Shown here piece by piece: positions 31,865 through 40,708 of a DNA stretch of 64,000 nt. Position 1 is the stretch's first letter; each line of letters begins with the position of its first letter. Location of the stretch: positions 348,766,799 through 348,830,798 of the forward strand of contig NC_135497.1 in the NCBI RefSeq assembly GCF_052857255.1, written 5' to 3'. Position numbers and translations under genes: made by a program. The DNA is from Amblyomma americanum. Lineage: Eukaryota > Arthropoda > Arachnida > Ixodida > Ixodidae. The notes under the pieces were generated by a model, which did not search any database, was not told the DNA's origin, and was given only the letters and a program-made list of their open reading frames with translations.

Positions 31865-32660
31865 GACACGAAATCTCCGCGTCTGGCAATGGAACTGCAG
31901 TGAGATCTCCTCAAAAAAGGCGGTCCTCCTGCAGCTGGTCAAACCAGAAACCGAGAAGCCACTCGTCATTATGCTACAAGAAACACTCACAACCGAGCTG
32001 GCCCTTACGGGTTATAAGGCCGAAGGCCACAGAAACGAGCAAGGCAGAGGCGTCGCGTTACTGATTGGAAAGAAGATCCCGTACATTCGGCATGACATCC
32101 GCCACACCGCCTCCTATCTAGAACACCTCACGATCGAGATGAGACCGAACGACCACGTAGGGAACAACGAAGCATCTTCCTCACAAATCGGTACAGTAAC
32201 CCTAAGGATACCAGGCAAGGGTTCAGAGGCATTCTGGGCAAGATTGCGCACATCGCCAAAGATAGTCCGCTGATTGTAGGTGGAGATTTTAACGCCCCAC
32301 ACCAGGCATGAGGCTACGCGTATCCCTCAAGTAAGGGCGATCGTCTTCAAACGACAACCTCTGATCTCAACTTCACGCTGATCACAGACCCGGAAACTCC
32401 AACTAGATGTGGCACTTCCACATGTCGAGACACCACACCGGACCTCACATTCGTGCGAGGCCTTGAGAAATGTGCCTGGCACAACTCGGGCATTGACCTT
32501 GGCAGTGACCGCTATATTCTCCGAATTGATACAGAGATACCGGGAAAGAAGCAAAGGGAGTACAAACTCATCGACTGGGACAAATTTCGTTCAATACGGA
32601 CGCAGCCATCCGACTCATCAGGGGCAAACACAAAGCACACGATAACGAGCTGGACCCAGT
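31848..32660 (+). pseudogene. LINE C ORF2: endonuclease
   Basis: From the Met at 31848 the frame reads LRVWQWNCSEISSKKAVLLQ, then PLVIMLQETL (the metal-binding Glu), then GRGVALLIGK. After a shift near 32273 comes PLIVGGDFNAPHQA (catalytic Asp and Asn). The last third, in yet another frame, gives TRCGTSTCRDTTPDLTFVRG and NSGIDLGSDRYILRI, where the final His of the SDH block is replaced by Arg-Tyr. Stops at 32271 and 32308 interrupt. The domain is recognisable but inactive. Confidence 0.75.
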
Positions 32661-32989
32661 AGCTCAGAGCAGACATCATAGCCTCGGAACGAACGATTGC
32701 TACGGATGTTAAGGTAGAGAGAATGGACAGTCCGCTAGCGAATCTTCTCTAAACCGAACAATCCATTCCAGCCAGGTGGAAGGGTCAACGTTTCAAAAGA
32801 AAACTACGAAGATAACTTGCCGAACTCAACAAGACCAGTGATGAATACTGCGTGATTCTCTACCGACAACAATGGGACGAAGTGTGTAACTCCCTCAACG
32901 GGCAAATACGCAGAGGGAGTAGGTGCTCATAAAACACCTCCTCCATGAAAACGGGACAAAGTCCAAGACTATGCAACGGATCAGGCTAA

Positions 32990-33990
32990 GTAAATAAGTG
33001 CACCGTGCGATGCAAAGCAGTACTGCCGAAGCACTTCTGGATGACCTTGCGAAACGGTACTTACCGCATAAATTGGCGCAACCTAGTAACTTACAAATGA
33101 CGAACTATGACGGTGCCCCAAACTCAGAGCTAGATAAGGAGTTCACAGAAAGCGAAGTACGCTTCGCAATTCACGATCTTATCAGTAACTCTGCGGCAGG
33201 CCCCGATGGTGTCACAAATCGGGCTCTCCGAAATTTAGAGGACAACTCGGTAACATTCCTAACGCAAAAAAAATCAACGAAGGCTGGAAAACTGGCCATT
33301 TACCTGCAGAGTGGAAACATGCCATCATGGTCATCATCCCAAAACAGGGCAAGCCGCAGGGCCTACCAAACTTAAAGCCAATCTCACTAACGTCCTGCCT
33401 AGAAAAGCTAGCGGAACCCGTCATCCTGAATATACTATCGGAATACGTGGAAGAAACGGAGTACTTCCCCTACAATATGATCGGCTTTAGGCCGGGCCTC
33501 TCTACGCAAGACGCTATGCTACGAATCAAGAAAACTCTGCTGGATCGCCCCGCACGAGACACCAAGGCGCTACTTGGACTCGACGTGGAGCACGGTTTTG
33601 ACAACATCCACCATCAAGCCATTCTCAAAGCCATATCTGACCACAATCTTGGAACATGCTTCTACCACTATGTCAAGACTTTTCTGGACGATCGAGCGGC
33701 CACTCTCCGGATAGGCGAGCACGTCTCGGAGAGCTTTGATCTGGGCGATAAGGGAACACCACAAGGCTCCGTGCTTTCACCATTCTTATTTAACTTGGCG
33801 ATGACAAAGCTCTCTCGCGCACTGGGTGAAATTGCCGATGTGGAGCACACCATACACGCAGACGATGTCACCATCTGGAGCACCGGTGGCAGCGATGCGG
33901 AATTGGAAGCTCGCATGCAAGAAGCCAACTCAGTTACCGAGGCCCATCTCACCCCAATGGGACTTCGCTGCACTTCTAGAAAATCCTAGC
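32990..33990 (+). pseudogene. LINE C ORF2: reverse transcriptase
   Basis: The first part (33130-33230) reads ESEVRFAIHDLISNSAAGPD, an RT entry motif. The open frame 33327-33989 (220 codons) then carries IIPKQGKPQGLPNLKPISLT, GFRPGLSTQDAML, ALLGLDVEHGFDNIHHQAIL (catalytic Asp block, with Glu-His in place of the usual Lys-Ala), KGTPQGSVLSPFLFNLAM and TIHADDVTIWS with the catalytic Asp pair in an HADD form typical of I-like RTs. A frameshift near 33290 separates the two parts and the thumb follows in another frame. The palm is intact. Confidence 0.8.
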
Positions 33991-34073
33991 TGCTCATCTA
34001 CCATGCCCCAAGACCAGGGCGCCCGTCCAACGACTGGCGCAAACACCGCACTCCGTGCATAGAGTTACACGAC

Positions 34074-34734
34074 ATGGACAGAAATCGCATATCTACGGTT
34101 GACAAAATACGAATTATAAGACTAATCATCCAAAGTAATGGCTCCAACTGGGCGATGCTGGACAGCATCACGATGAAGATTGCGAACGCGATCCGAATGT
34201 TTGGGCTCATCATGAATAGACACAGAGGAATGAGCGAGGACAATGCGATTAGAATGGTCCACGCTTTTGCACTCTGTCATATCACATACGTGGCTGCGAT
34301 GCTTAACTGGGAAAAAAGAATATCGGAAAAGGCTCGAAGTGCACATACGACGAGCTTTCAAGACAGCGCAGGGGCTCCCCGATAATGTCTCCACTGATCT
34401 ACACTTACTGCAAGGAGTCCACAATACCCTTCACGAAATCATCGAGGCTCAGAACACGGCACAAATCACACGGTTATCAAGCACCAAAGCGTGCCGAGAG
34501 ATTCTCGTCAAGCTCGGCCTGAACACCATAACAGAAAGGGACAACGTCCTGCAGTTTGCTAAAGTCATGTGAGAAGCAATTAAAGTGCTCCCCTTCCCAA
34601 GAATTGTACACCCGGTCCACAATCAAGAATGAAGACTTGCCCCCGCCAAAGCCCTCGCTCTGGATGCTGCAAGGTTTCCCAAATAGACAACTTTCGTGGA
34701 TGCAGCCTACATACCGGGAAAGCATGCCTAATCA
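34074..34734 (+). pseudogene. LINE C ORF2: connector and RNase H start
   Basis: Frames here give IRIIRLIIQSNGSNWAMLDS and LEVHIRRAFKTAQGLPDNVS, then SSTKACREILVKLGLNTITE. These are the usual thumb and connector motifs between RT and RNase H in I-supergroup LINEs. The frame reaches WMQPTYRESMPNH just before the 13-bp sequence GCATGCCTAATCA (34722-34734) that is duplicated beyond the Penelope insert. Confidence 0.65.
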
Positions 34735-34765
34735 TTAAAGCTGCGAACTGGGCGAGTTGGTATTG

Positions 34766-34813
34766 ATTCATATTTGAACAGCGCAATACAACAACGGGAC
34801 ACAACGAAGAAAG
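34766..34813 (+). repeat. Left arm of 48-bp inverted repeat
   Basis: The arm starts ATTCATATTTGAACAGCGCA and ends CACAACGAAGAAAG. Its reverse complement occurs without a mismatch at 35529-35576. The start motif ATTCATA plus GCGC block resembles the ends at 4.5 kb and 40.6 kb. Confidence 0.95.
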
Positions 34814-34847
34814 CGGGGATAAGCCAAAAAGGGAAAAAAAGAAGTTT

Positions 34848-35369
34848 GTGGTGGTGCCTTTCACGCATGGTGTGGGACATGGTTTGAAGAATGTTGCGGC
34901 GAGATACGATGTTGATGTGGTCTTTTCAGCGCCTAAAAAACTTAGAGGTGTTTGCAGGCAGGTGGAAGAGAAGGCTAAGGCAACAACCGCGAAGAAAAAG
35001 ACTGGGGGTTGTCAGACCAACCATAAGAACCCTTTTGTGCCCTGTAATGTGGGGGTTGTCTACAGGATTCCGTGCACTTGCGGGTTGAGTTATATTGGCC
35101 AGACAGGACGTTGCATCAACGCTCGTCTTAGTGAGCACCACAGGTCCCGAGATAATGGGTCTTCTTGTAACCTTGCCCGCCACTGGAGAGAAGGTACTTG
35201 CACCCCTCTGTTGTCTAACACCGTCATCCTAGGAAAACATAATGACAGCCTAACGCGGGAAATTTTGGAGGCTTTTCACATCCGCTTGGAACCTGATAGC
35301 TGTATTAGTGATCCTTCTGTCACACTAACTGATAAAGAGATGATGTTTTTATCCGGCCAAGATGTGTAG
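34848..35369 (+). CDS. Penelope-like GIY-YIG endonuclease (partial ORF)
   Basis: The 173-codon frame is open and continues upstream of the Met (KKFVVV), so this is the C-terminal end of a larger RT-endonuclease protein cut by 5' truncation. Residues 1-60 are the linker (HGLKNVAARYDVDVVFSAPK). Residues about 69-170 are a GIY-YIG nuclease: GVVYRIPCTCGLSYIGQTGR holds the GIY-like VVY strand, the Cys pair of the Penelope type, the YIG strand and the Arg. CINARLSEHHR gives the conserved His, and LTREILEAFHI gives the metal-binding Glu. The tail reads SVTLTDKEMMFLSGQ, as in other Penelope ORFs. All catalytic residues are present. Without its RT it cannot act alone. Confidence 0.88.
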   Translation: MVVPFTHGVGHGLKNVAARYDVDVVFSAPKKLRGVCRQVEEKAKATTAKKKTGGCQTNHKNPFVPCNVGVVYRIPCTCGLSYIGQTGRCINARLSEHHRSRDNGSSCNLARHWREGTCTPLLSNTVILGKHNDSLTREILEAFHIRLEPDSCISDPSVTLTDKEMMFLSGQDV

Positions 35370-35528
35370 TCTCGCGCTCGTGCTGATTGTCACCTTTGTG
35401 GGCATGATTAGCAGCTTTGTATCGTTTTTCTTTTGGTTTTTCCCTCTTGTTTGTGTTTGGCGTTCTTAGTACTTAAGATGCTTGGACGTGAATTAAAATC
35501 TAGTTGCGAGTGCAGCGCTTGTGGTGTC

Positions 35529-35576
35529 CTTTCTTCGTTGTGTCCCGTTGTTGTATTGCGCTGTTCAAATATGAAT
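35529..35576 (-). repeat. Right arm of 48-bp inverted repeat
   Basis: This is the exact reverse complement of 34766-34813 and ends immediately before the right copy of the 13-bp duplicate. It lies downstream of the ORF stop and would be part of the 3' untranslated region of the element RNA. Confidence 0.95.
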
Positions 35577-35589
35577 GCATGCCTAATCA

Positions 35590-36330
35590 GTAGCAGTAAT
35601 CTATGGGCACGGGCGAACGCGCAACTCACTCACGCTTTACACCAAGAAGCCAGAGGTAGCTGAACAAGCAGCGGTAGCACTAGCTCTCAAAGACTCGAGC
35701 TTCAACTCTGTCTACAGGGACACTAGAGCAGCCACACGAGCTTTCGCCATGGGCGGAATAGAGAAGACGACGCTACGAATCTTAGGCGGAAGTAACATCA
35801 CCGATCACTCTATTGTATGGTTCCCTGCACACATGGGTAGCTTAGGGTGTGGTCTGCGGAATCTCATTGAGGTCGCACACGAGGCGGCGCGAGGACTCAT
35901 CGACCGCGTATTCCGGTTTCCTCTGCTACCCCACATATCGAGCACAGGGATCAGTTATTGACGTACAACGAGCTCACTAAGCACTTTTATTTAGGCAAAC
36001 GATAGTTTCCCCTCCCGGATAAAAAATTAACCCGCAGCCAGTTGGTCACGTTACGCTTGCTCCAAACGAACTCATACCCCAACCCCTGGCGCATGAAGCA
36101 CATCGACCCAGAGTACGACGGACATGTGTGTGAACAGTGATGTGAACGTGTAGACTAGAACCATATGCTGTGTGATTGTGCATCGAGTGACGCCTACGCC
36201 AAGAACAAGGAACATTGGGACAAAGTGCTAAAGAGTGCTTCCCTTCAAGACTAGCTTCGGGCTGTCCAGGAGGCCCGCGCGGCGGTGGAGAGCTTCGGGC
36301 TGTCTGCGCCGACGTGGGAGCTGCCCTCTA
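35590..36330 (+). pseudogene. LINE C ORF2: RNase H remainder and C-terminus
   Basis: After the right duplicate the LINE resumes. A shifted frame gives KKPEVAEQAAVALALKDSSF (catalytic Glu) and AFAMGGIEKTTLRILGGSNI. Then comes IVWFPAHMGSL, the VPGHxG block with VP changed to FPA. The stretch 35960-36200 parallels the ORF2 C-terminus (PNPWRMKHIDPEYDGHVC near 36080, with a Cys), ending in VQEARAAVESFGLS-like sequence at about 36265-36310. Stops and frameshifts are frequent. Confidence 0.68.
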
Positions 36331-36402
36331 CACCTTGCGCCTAGCCGAGTGTCCTTCAGGATTCCTACTGTGGGATATAAAGTTTTACCACCACCATCGA
36401 CC

Positions 36403-37255
36403 AAAGCGCAGCCACACGGATGCAAAGGAAAGCTATAGAGCTTTCTGGTAAATTTCGTAGTAAAAGAAAAGAATTATCCGCCAACACGGCCTCCACTTAA
36501 GTGCGATAGCTACAGGAGCTTCAAGTGATCGCATTGGTGCACTCAGCAAACGTGGAGAAAGCGAAATTGAAACATCCGCGCTTTTTTCTTTCCGGAAACA
36601 TGCCTTCTCAGGCAGAAGCAGCGTCATCTACCTCATGAATGTTGCACCACTATTGCAATTTACAGTCATTTTTCCTATATATGGTATATACCCTCGTCAT
36701 ATTAGTTAATAAATTTTGTAAACGTGGGCATCACAACGCGGCGAATTGTTTAACACTACCCGGAACACTCTGCGACAAACGGTTGGGCCGTGTGGTTCGT
36801 CTAATGGTCCTCGGAATGCACGATTTTTTGATGGAAAGGCCGTCGTTACAAATCCCACAAATATTTCGGGCTTCATCTCAATTATAAATTTTATCCTGAG
36901 AAAGATGTCAAGCCATTTAACACCACTTCGAACATTCTGCGTCAAACGGGAAGTCTCGAGATTTTATGCAAATGGTGGCCGCGGGGGAGGGTGGGTCTCA
37001 GTTCGATGGCCGATTAGTGGCACATATATAACGTATCGAAACAATAGGCATAGAGAAAGAAATTCATAAAGAGCGGACACACTCATAGGGCCCAGCGGCC
37101 CAACTAACTGTGGCGCACCAGGAGGCTGGGTGAGGGGTCTTGCGACTTTGGTTTCACGCGCGAGTAATTTCAATGTTAGCAAGCGCTGCGGCCTGTGGCG
37201 CATTATTTCTTTTCACCGTGGTTTCCTGCCATTACCTGGTTACTTTCAGTCTAGA
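36403..37255. other. Stretch with no gene recognised
   Basis: Between the (ACC)n end of LINE C and the SINE at 37258 there are only short ORFs on both strands. The AT-rich part 36640-36950 contains a repeated phrase (CACTACCCGGAACACTCTGCG at about 36763 and CACCACTTCGAACATTCTGCG at about 36920), a loose tandem pair of roughly 157-bp period. Confidence 0.45.
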
Positions 37256-37257
37256 AA

Positions 37258-37573
37258 GATAACAATGATAATTGGTTTTTGGGGAAAGGAAATGGTGCAG
37301 TATCTGTCTCTTATATCCTTGGACACCTGAACAACGCCGTAAGGGAAGGGATAAAGGAGGGAGTGAAAGAAGAAAGGAATCAAGAGGTGCCGTAGTTGAG
37401 GGCTCCGGAATAATTTTGACCACCTGGGAATCTTTAACGTGCACTGACATCGCACAGCACAAGGGCGCCTTAGCGTTTTTCCTCCATAAAAACGCAGCCG
37501 CCGCGGTTGGGTTCGAACCTGGGAACTCCGGATCAGTAGCCGAGCGGCCTGACCACTGATCCACCGCGGCGGG
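37258..37573 (-). repeat. tRNA-headed SINE (Ruka-like), near full length
   Basis: On the minus strand the copy starts with CCCGCCGCGGTGGATCAGTG (A-box GTGGATCAGTGG) and reaches the B-box GGTTCGAACCC near 37508-37520. The body follows (CTGTGCGATGTCAGTGCACG, CTTAAAGATTCCCAGGTGGT in reverse at 37425-37455, CCGGAGCCCTCAACTACGGC). A tail with CAGATACTGCACCATTTCCT and CCCCAAAAACCAATTAT ends near 37258. Polymerase III would transcribe it; movement needs LINE enzymes. The TAA duplicated by the Harbinger element begins one base beyond its head. Confidence 0.85.
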
Positions 37574-37576
37574 TAA

Positions 37577-37615
37577 TACCGCATTTACACGGGCGACCTT
37601 AACCACAGTTAAGGT
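37577..37615 (+). repeat. Left terminal inverted repeat of Harbinger
   Basis: TACCGCATTTACACGGGC, then GACCTTAACCACAGTTAAGG. The reverse complement of the right end reads TACCCTCTTTACACGGGC, then AGCCTTAACCGTGGTTAAGC. The outer 38 bases match at about four in five positions. Confidence 0.88.
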
Positions 37616-37695
37616 AACTACGGTTCCTCGTAACTATAGTTAGCCGCGCTCACACGGCAGACGAAACTGCAGTTACGCCCCCTAACCATAGTCAC
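37597..37695. promoter_or_regulatory. Left subterminal palindrome cluster
   Basis: Five short palindromic or near-palindromic motifs follow one another: CCTTAACCACAGTTAAGG (37597-37614), TAACTACGGTT (37615-37625), TAACTATAGTTA (37631-37642, perfect), AACTGCAGTT (37665-37674, perfect) and TAACCATAGT (37683-37692). Each has AAC on the left and GTT on the right with 4 bases between. AACTG and AACGG are the core of Myb-type binding sites, and the element itself encodes a Myb/SANT-like protein. Binding of that protein here is inference. Confidence 0.65.
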
Positions 37696-38662
37696 CCAAA
37701 CCGAGCTTGCTGACCACAGTTTGCTACATTAACCGACAAGATGGCGGCGCCTGTGGTAACAGCAACATCGAATGACTCGTCCTCCCAGAGTTGTGTCATC
37801 TGGCTTGATTCAACAACCGCGGCCCCGATACGCATCTGATACGGATCTGATACGGTAACACGCGCAACGCTCGGATATATGCGGCGATTGTAGCGAAACT
37901 GAACGCCGGGCTGCCGCCGGGACAAGGCCCATACACCAGCAAACAAGTGAAGCTGAAAATGGAAAACCCCAACAAGAAATACGGTAAGTGCGACCTTTAC
38001 CGAACGATGCTCGTGCCATCGGGTTCTTCGCGCTGTTTTCATAGTGCAGCTGAACTGCTCAAGTCAGCCTCACATGTGCGACAGTAGCATGTGTTGTCGC
38101 TGGAGCAACGCGTCGATTCTCTTCGCCGTCGTCGCACAGGTCTGGACTGTAGAAGACGATCTTGAGAATGCATTGTTGAGGTGGTAAAGCCTCGAGAGTA
38201 ATGTCCTCAGGCAGGAGCAGCATACGCAGCACTTAGAATCTTCGCTCGTGCACGACGCTGCATGCAAACTTCGTCTTCTTGGTTACACACGTGTTGTTCG
38301 TCATTTTTATTTGCAAATTGCAAGCGGCAATGCTGACAGCATTGCTGTACGCGTCGCTATTACTGGCCACCTGCTAGAGTAACAATGCAGTTAATTGAAT
38401 TTCTAGATTTTTCATATTTCTTTACCAGGCTTCACTGTGCACTAGCAGCATTTGTGAAGTAGTATACACAGTGCAGCCTGGGAAAGATATATGAATTAAA
38501 TAAATCTATAAATTAACCAAGTAAGATATTGCTAGAATGACAATACTTGAACCATAATTCCCAGTCGTGGCTTCAATTGCAAAGCAGCAACTAGCAAGAT
38601 GTAGTTTAGCCACATTGAAAATGTAAATTGCATTAATTAATTTCACCAGTACCTGTGCATAT

Positions 38663-39415
38663 TGTTACGTGGCGGCCAGCCGAAGAAAGAGACACGATGA
38701 TCGATGGAAATGAGATGATTTAATGGCTGCTGGCCTAGCGCGAGCGCTCCTGCCCGCGCCACTGCGCAGTTCGTCGTCTTCTTCGTCACACTACTCGGGG
38801 CCACTGAGCGATCGTCCCGATCGCGAACGACAAGATTGGCACTGAAGATGAAATGCTGCAGATGACGATGGGCTTGTAAAATGGTTGGATACCGAAGAAG
38901 GAGATGAAGGGCTTGCCGCCACGGTGAATGAGACGATCGGCGAATGAGTCTCGGTCCACGAAGCATCCGGGCCGCAGGTTGCCAGGAACCGACGGCCGAG
39001 GTCCTTGGACGCACCGAACGGCAGAGGCAGGGGGGGCGGTGTCCTCACGTGTGGGCAGCGTCTCGGGTCGGTCCAAGGACCTCGGCCGTCGGTTCCTGGC
39101 AACCTGCGGCCCGGATGCTTCGAGGACCGGGACTCATTCGCCGATCGTCTCATTCACCGTGGCGGCAAGCCCTTCCCCTCCTTCTTCTGTACCCAACCAT
39201 TTTACAAGCCCATCGTCATCTGCAGCATTTCATCTTCAGTGCCAATCTTCTCGTTCGCGATCGGGACGATCGCTCAGTGGCCCCGAGTAGTGTGACGAAG
39301 ACGACGAACTGCGCAGTGGCGCGGGCAGGAGCGCTCGCGCTAGGCCAGCAGCCAATAAATCATCTCATTTCCATCGATCATCGTGTCTCTTTCTTCGGCT
39401 GGCCGCCACGTAACA
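38663..39415. repeat. 753-bp near-perfect palindrome with LTR-like arms
   Basis: The left arm (38663-39010) and right arm (39071-39415) are reverse complements with very few changes; a 60-bp spacer (39011-39070) lies between. The outer ends are TGTTACGTGG and CCACGTAACA. Right-arm features in plus orientation are those of an LTR 3' part: AATAAA near 39354 about 60 bases before an end in ..AACA, followed at once by TTTGGTGTGAGGTGCTGGGG, which looks like a primer-binding site. A third partial copy of the left-arm sequence follows at 39459-39516. The structure therefore seems to be two LTRs joined head to head, or a foldback element. It lies in an intron of the Harbinger partner gene. Confidence 0.85.
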
Positions 39416-39458
39416 TTTGGTGTGAGGTGCTGGGGTCCCTTCTTCGCCCTTCTTCGCT

Positions 39459-39516
39459 AGCGCGAGCGCTCCTGCCCGCGCCACTGCGCTGTTCGTCGTC
39501 TTCTTCGTCACACTAT
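39459..39516 (-). repeat. Third partial copy of the palindrome arm
   Basis: CTAGCGCGAGCGCTCCTGCC up to TCTTCTTCGTCACACTA repeats 38733-38791 of the left arm in the same orientation with one change (GCGCTGTTC against GCGCAGTTC). It lies about 45 bases beyond the right arm, after the primer-site-like sequence. Confidence 0.8.
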
Positions 39517-39789
39517 GCATTAGACACTTATGAAATTTTATTCTTGCACTGAGAATGTGTACAGTGAAGCTTAATCCACTGAGAGAAACGCTGTGATCAC
39601 AACCTTGAAATGTTTTTTTAGCAACACATTTAATGGATCACATCATTTTTATTTGTTCAGAGAGCTGAGACGGACAGGCTCTTCAACTGGGTCGCCTGGT
39701 GTCCCATGGATCTTCTACTGGCAGCTTCAGTTTCCTTGGATTCCTTCTCATCAACGATGATGGGCGAGTTGAGGAAAGTTTAGAGGTAA

Positions 39790-40590
39790 TTTGTGATTTA
39801 TACCATTGCGTGTAATCTGTTGTTCAGATCACTTCAGAATTTTATTTCTGCGCATTTCTCATTGCGGAACTTATACTCATTATAAAATGCTGGCCAAAAA
39901 TAGATAATAAAGAACAGACTCAACCAGTTGTGTAAACCACTCCCACAAACATGAGCACTGGCCTCCACGTCTACATTTTTGCCTTGTGCTGTTGTTCTTT
40001 GTCATGAAACGTGAACCAACTAGCCAAGCAACTCCCACTGCTCATCCATAAATCCTTGTTTTTTTTCTAGCAATTCTACGTATCGGTAGTTAGCTGGTTG
40101 TCTCCCCATATACTTAATGTTACCATGCCAGAGCAAAGACCACTTTGTTGTACAGGGAGTTCAATGTGCATTGCTGGTTTAGGTTACGTCATTTTTTTTC
40201 AGGTGGGAATCATATGTCAAAAGGCACACACTGCGGATGGACTTAAGTCTCTACTACGATGAAGTTATGGTATGCACCAGAATTTCGGTGCCTTTATTTG
40301 CGTGATGTATTAATATTGCTAGTGCTGTATGACAATTCTTCTTTCACACCTGTGCACATGCTGCTTCGCCTTCATCCTTCTCTCTTGTAGACTCTCATCT
40401 TCATCCATTGATTCTATTAGCAACTGGGCTTGAATACAGTGGAGTAATACAGCAACCTGTGGATCACAAGCTGTTATTGCGAACTGTTGTTTCTCTACAG
40501 GGACATTGAAGGGAAGTAGCAAGGTTGATAATAAATTTCGATCTGATATCCGTAATTTCCAAGTAATTCAATAAAACAAAGTGGTGGGCT
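39790..40590. other. Harbinger interior, probable intron sequence
   Basis: This AT-rich stretch has no long ORF. A possible small exon lies at about 40202-40269, between TTTTTTTCAG and GGTATGC, encoding sequence I cannot recognise. It separates the second and last recognised exons of the partner gene. Confidence 0.4.
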
Positions 40591-40591
40591 A

Positions 40592-40708
40592 GTTGGTGAT
40601 TCATACTTGGAATGAACGACAGCGGACAACCACAGAAGAGAAGCGTTCTTTGTGTCGTGTCCTCTTCTGTGGTTGTCCTTTTTTGCGCTGTCTTCGTTCG
40701 AAGTATAA
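40592..40708. repeat. Mini Penelope-like copy: two inverted ends only
   Basis: The left half reads GGGCTAGTTGGTGATTCATA, then GACAGCGGACAACCACAGAA. The right half (to 40708) is its inverted counterpart: CTCTTCTGTGGTTGTCC, then TTGCGCTGTCTTCGTTCGAA and GTATAAG. The inner 17 bases (GGACAACCACAGAAGAG and its complement) match exactly, with a 20-base loop. The motif order is that of the Penelope copy at 34.7 kb (AGTTGGT, ATTCATA, GCG, ACAAC), but without any ORF. It appears to be a fully deleted copy that keeps only the terminal repeats. Confidence 0.65.

Larger units (their letters stand above)
34735..35576 (+). mobile_element. Penelope-like element 2 (5' truncated, inverted ends)
   Basis: This 842-bp insert lies between two copies of GCATGCCTAATCA (34722-34734 and 35577-35589), a 13-bp target duplication. 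It carries the open C-terminal part of a Penelope ORF (34848-35369) and a perfect 48-bp inverted repeat, one arm at 34766-34813 and the other at its extreme right end (35529-35576). Between the left duplicate and the left arm lie 31 further bases containing GGGCGAGTTGGTATTG. Penelope-like elements are known for such terminal repeat arrangements with inverted copies and variable target duplications. Perfect repeats and an open ORF indicate a recent insertion. Confidence 0.9.
31640..36400 (+). mobile_element. RNase H-bearing LINE, family C (split by Penelope copy)
   Basis: This LINE is 5'-truncated within ORF1 and runs to a 3' end at about 36400, where ATAAAG is followed by (ACC)n. It contains the end of ORF1, endonuclease, RT, a connector, RNase H and a C-terminal tail (near 36275 VQEARAAVESFGL in one frame). 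The Penelope-like copy at 34735-35576 splits it inside the RNase H region, with a 13-bp duplicate on each side. Not counting that insert it is about 3.9 kb. Domain order places it with I-supergroup elements. Frameshifts are common. Confidence 0.82.

Noticed and set aside
37733..38042. A 116-codon minus-strand ORF with a hydrophobic segment
   Set aside because: The plus strand in the same place encodes helices of a Myb/SANT-like domain ending at a good splice donor, which explains the open minus frame.
38786..39295. Several overlapping 96-202 codon ORFs on both strands with nearly identical translations
   Set aside because: They are translations of the two arms of the 753-bp palindrome, so they mirror each other. 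No protein motif is present.
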